The notes beneath the pieces were generated by a model. It had not been told where the DNA came from and did not search any database. It saw nothing but the letters and a program-made list of their open reading frames with translations. Of a stretch of 18,628 nucleotides of DNA, positions 16,057 to 18,628 are shown in pieces. Made by a program: the position numbers and the translations under genes. Origin of the DNA: an uncultured bacterium (GTDB lineage Bacteria > Bacillota_I > Bacilli_A > RF39 > UBA660); the NCBI GenBank assembly GCA_949285775.1, contig CASEAD010000017.1, forward strand, positions 1 to 18,628, given 5' to 3'. How positions within the stretch are numbered: position 1 is the stretch's first letter; each line of letters begins with the position of its first letter.

Positions 16057-18360
16057 CTATCCTTGATTAATTTTAGAATAACCAAATACATGCGACTGAA
16101 CATACAATAAATCATTTCTATCTACTTTGCCATCTTTATTTATATCAGAAGCATATAATTTCAAAGAATCAAAAGAAGTATAACCAAACACATAAGATTG
16201 AACATATAATAAATCATTTTTATCAATTAATCCGTCACTATTTACGTCCCCAAATATAATTGCTGTATATGTTTTAGTACCATCACTTCCAGTAATTTTT
16301 ATCTTATCACCAGTTCTAAAGCTATCATTAGTCTTAACAGTTCCATTTAAAGAAGTAATTTCAATTCCAACAGAATTATTATAACTAGATATATTGCTAA
16401 TTAAACTGGATACATTAGTACCTACATCAATTCCAAACAAATAGTTATCATTATACTTAAATCCAGAATTATTCATTGCATCGCCAATAGTAGTAGGATT
16501 GCTAGCATCTCTTGTAAAATTAATTGTATATTTTCTTGTCTTACCATTCTCAGACGTAACATATATAACATTAGTCTGATTATTAGAAGAAATGGCGATC
16601 GTACCTACTCCTGTAATAGATGCTTTAGAATTTATCTTTGTTGCTGCTATAGATACTGAAGTTGCCTCACTAGATAAATGAACATTATAATTATATGTAT
16701 CATAACTAAAGTTAGAAATAGTACTGCCATTAACTTTAATGTCACTTAAATAATTATTTGGATTGCCTAAGCTTGGCGCGGTTACAGCATAAGTTGGCAT
16801 ATTATTATAAACTGGTATTACAAAGGTAATTGCGGTATCTAAATATGATTTTAATGAAGATAAGTATCCTGTATATGTTGCTCCACCTTCACTTATTGGA
16901 GCAGCTAAATTTTGCATATACTGGTGGGTATAATGACCATCATTAGTAGATACATCAAACTTTTGATAATATATATTATCTTGGTTTATTGAAATATAAT
17001 TCTTACCTAAAAAATTAGCCCCACCTAATATTCCTTTATAAGGTGTATTCCAACCTTTTTCATAAGCGTAACCCGCATAAATAGAACTACAATTCTTGCA
17101 AGAAGATTTTATGTTAAAGAAATTATAATATCCCGAATAACTTGTCCCATTATACGTAAAATTACCACCTAATCTAGAATCACTAGTAGTTAAAGATGTT
17201 CCCATCTCTTGTTTAATCCTCGTAGCAACATGCAATGCACTAACATTTGCTTCACTGCTAGCCTTAACTATATCACCACTAGCAGAATTGGTTCCATCTA
17301 TCCATGATTTTGAATAAATAGAATTAAAAAATGATTGACTAGAAATAATAGACGATACTAATGTAGTAGACTGATTCGCACTATAATTTAAAGTTTCGAA
17401 GGCAAATATATACTTTTGATTTAAATAATTCCTTGGATCCATGTAGTAAGCGATAGCTTCTTTAGAAGCATTATAATGACCACTCTCATCAGAAACAATA
17501 AAGCTATCATTTAAAATATTGTATGAATAACTGGCGGTTGATAAATATCCAACGTCAAAAGCATTATTTCTTCTATCTAATAAACTTCTTTCATCTATAG
17601 CCTCTCCATCTACAACATCATCAAAATTCAAATTTATTTTCTCTGCTACAAAATTCCATTTTGGATATCTTGCATGTAGTTCTAGTAAATAATTTATGTA
17701 GCTAGTTGGAAATCCTGCTGAAGTTAACTTATTGGTATAACTTTCTTTTGTGTCGCCATTAGAATTATTCTTATAATATGCTTCTGCAGTAGGTGTTAAA
17801 ACCGTTGTATTTACATAAATATTATTAATATATCCACTACCTTTAGAACTTGTAATATGATACCACCAGTACCCATTATTAGTCTCAACCACATTATTAA
17901 TTGTTACTTCCTCTCCACATGATACTTTAACACTTCCATAACTACCATTAGCAGATGTTCTTAAAGTAACATCTCCAGTATCTTCATAGCACATAATAGT
18001 TCCATCACCAGATGGCGCTGTAGAATAGTTGCTACTATCATAGCTATCGTCTTCGTTATTAGTACTACTAGAAACATTATTTAATATAACGTAAGTTCCA
18101 CAAACGTAACCACTATAATTACCATAACTAACTTTATACCAACTTCCTCCTCCATCACAACTTCCCCCGTTAGTATCTAATATTGTTAGAATAGTTCCAT
18201 TAGAAAAAGATGTTATGACATTGGAAGAAGTAGAGGCACTAGCTCTTAAATTCAATGAATCATTAACATTAACCGTACCTGTTAGGCTAGCATTAACTTC
18301 CTGCGTAGAAAAAAATATAGTCAGCATTATAATGGCAATACAAAAAATAGTCTTCTTCAT
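16057..18360 (-). CDS. Secreted N-acetylglucosaminidase with SH3b, cadherin-like and dockerin domains
   Basis: A 767-residue secreted murein hydrolase. Signal peptide about 1-24. Two SH3b-type modules (about 26-95 and 120-185), each with a cysteine pair (C68/C87 and C124/C148), probably bind wall. A glucosaminidase-type catalytic domain follows (about 225-520), with Glu385 in RIKQEMGTSL as likely catalytic acid and FFNIKSS downstream. Next are a cadherin-like domain (about 535-617) and a small beta domain (about 622-702). The C-terminus is a dockerin: two calcium loops, DVNSDGLIDKND (705-716) and DINKDGKVDRND (739-750), each followed by LLYVQS(Y/H)VFGY. The enzyme should cut the glycan backbone of peptidoglycan. 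ATG follows AGGAGGAGGT by 5 bases. It leads the operon with the anchored Ig-like protein. Confidence 0.88.
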   Translation of the reverse strand: MKKTIFCIAIIMLTIFFSTQEVNASLTGTVNVNDSLNLRASASTSSNVITSFSNGTILTILDTNGGSCDGGGSWYKVSYGNYSGYVCGTYVILNNVSSSTNNEDDSYDSSNYSTAPSGDGTIMCYEDTGDVTLRTSANGSYGSVKVSCGEEVTINNVVETNNGYWWYHITSSKGSGYINNIYVNTTVLTPTAEAYYKNNSNGDTKESYTNKLTSAGFPTSYINYLLELHARYPKWNFVAEKINLNFDDVVDGEAIDERSLLDRRNNAFDVGYLSTASYSYNILNDSFIVSDESGHYNASKEAIAYYMDPRNYLNQKYIFAFETLNYSANQSTTLVSSIISSQSFFNSIYSKSWIDGTNSASGDIVKASSEANVSALHVATRIKQEMGTSLTTSDSRLGGNFTYNGTSYSGYYNFFNIKSSCKNCSSIYAGYAYEKGWNTPYKGILGGANFLGKNYISINQDNIYYQKFDVSTNDGHYTHQYMQNLAAPISEGGATYTGYLSSLKSYLDTAITFVIPVYNNMPTYAVTAPSLGNPNNYLSDIKVNGSTISNFSYDTYNYNVHLSSEATSVSIAATKINSKASITGVGTIAISSNNQTNVIYVTSENGKTRKYTINFTRDASNPTTIGDAMNNSGFKYNDNYLFGIDVGTNVSSLISNISSYNNSVGIEITSLNGTVKTNDSFRTGDKIKITGSDGTKTYTAIIFGDVNSDGLIDKNDLLYVQSYVFGYTSFDSLKLYASDINKDGKVDRNDLLYVQSHVFGYSKINQG

Positions 18361-18524
18361 TATATACCTCCTCCTACCCTATATAGTACAAGTATAACAA
18401 AATTCTACAAAAAATGCTACTGTTATATAAAAAATTTAATAAATTTTACACAAAAGACTTGATTTTTAAAAATATTTAATATATAATTGTTGTTGTGTTG
18501 AGGAATAATTTAATGTTTTCTCAA

Positions 18525-18530
18525 TATAAT
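18525..18530 (+). promoter_or_regulatory. -10 element of the tRNA-Gly gene
   Basis: TATAAT at 18525-18530 puts a start about 6 bases before the tRNA. No good -35 hexamer is seen at 16-18 bases; TTGAGG at 18498-18503 is 21 bases away. The rest of the interval 18361-18542 between the divergent genes is AT-rich with no gene. Confidence 0.5.
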
Positions 18531-18542
18531 ATTAGTGTAGGT

Positions 18543-18616
18543 GCGGATGTAGTTTAATGGTAGAACCTCAGCCTTCCAAGCTGACTACGAGGGTTCGATT
18601 CCCTTCATCCGCTCCA
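18543..18616 (+). tRNA. tRNA-Gly, anticodon UCC
   Basis: A complete cloverleaf: acceptor GCGGATG pairs fully with CATCCGC, D arm with AATGGTAGA, anticodon stem TCAGC/GCTGA with loop CTTCCAA (anticodon TCC, reading GGA), T arm GAGGG TTCGATT CCCTT with one G-U pair, discriminator T73 and an encoded CCA. It would read the GGA proposed as the specifier of the T-box leader in the same window. Confidence 0.97.
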
Positions 18617-18628
18617 GTGACGTTTCTG

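Noticed and set aside
15957..18360. Cellulosome-type polysaccharide degradation suggested by the dockerin
   Set aside because: The catalytic domain is a glucosaminidase with SH3b modules and there is no glycoside hydrolase for plant fibre nearby; a wall role is more likely.

Overview
The window comes from a low-GC, AT-rich endospore-forming member of the Bacillota (Firmicutes). The evidence is a gerA-type spore germination operon, single-chain glycyl-tRNA synthetase under a T-box leader, AgrA-like LytTR regulation, a YtxH/DUF948 pair and a Gram-positive style ftsA-ftsZ pair. The genus cannot be read from the sequence. No phage, insertion sequence or CRISPR was seen, and no gene-free stretch exceeds 300 bases.

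Left end, + strand (1-2531): the tail of gerAA, then gerAC and gerAB, overlapping by 1 and 4 bases and ending in a two-way terminator. Next, leftward (2579-4967): glyQS, preceded by an overlapping 294-residue protein that I do not recognise. Both sit behind one consensus promoter and a very compact T-box leader whose candidate specifier is GGA. The matching tRNA-Gly(UCC) lies at the right end of the window (18543-18616). Then, leftward (5006-8310): an orphan LytTR response regulator followed by a large membrane-anchored surface protein with a LamG domain and an FGE/C-type-lectin-like C-terminus. Two runs of NNY codons in that C-terminus resemble a diversity-generating retroelement target.

A leftward four-gene operon (8509-11051) encodes a lipoprotein, a long disordered protein, a DUF948 protein and a YtxH protein, and ends in a 15-bp perfect inverted repeat. 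To its right a 57-codon Pro/Tyr-rich gene runs rightward and meets a prepilin-like gene tail to tail, with overlapping stop codons. The prepilin gene follows rpoZ, whose upstream region carries an 11-bp direct repeat with a 21-bp period.

The right part (12154-18360) is leftward cell-division and envelope biology. A secreted glucosaminidase with SH3b, cadherin-like and dockerin domains is followed 13 bases later by a membrane-anchored Ig/cohesin-like protein, then by ftsA and ftsZ under their own perfect consensus promoter. The most interesting reading is that the anchored protein could dock the dockerin-bearing murein hydrolase at the cell surface. This is a hypothesis drawn from domain content and adjacency. 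Second is the compact T-box operon with its unknown first gene.
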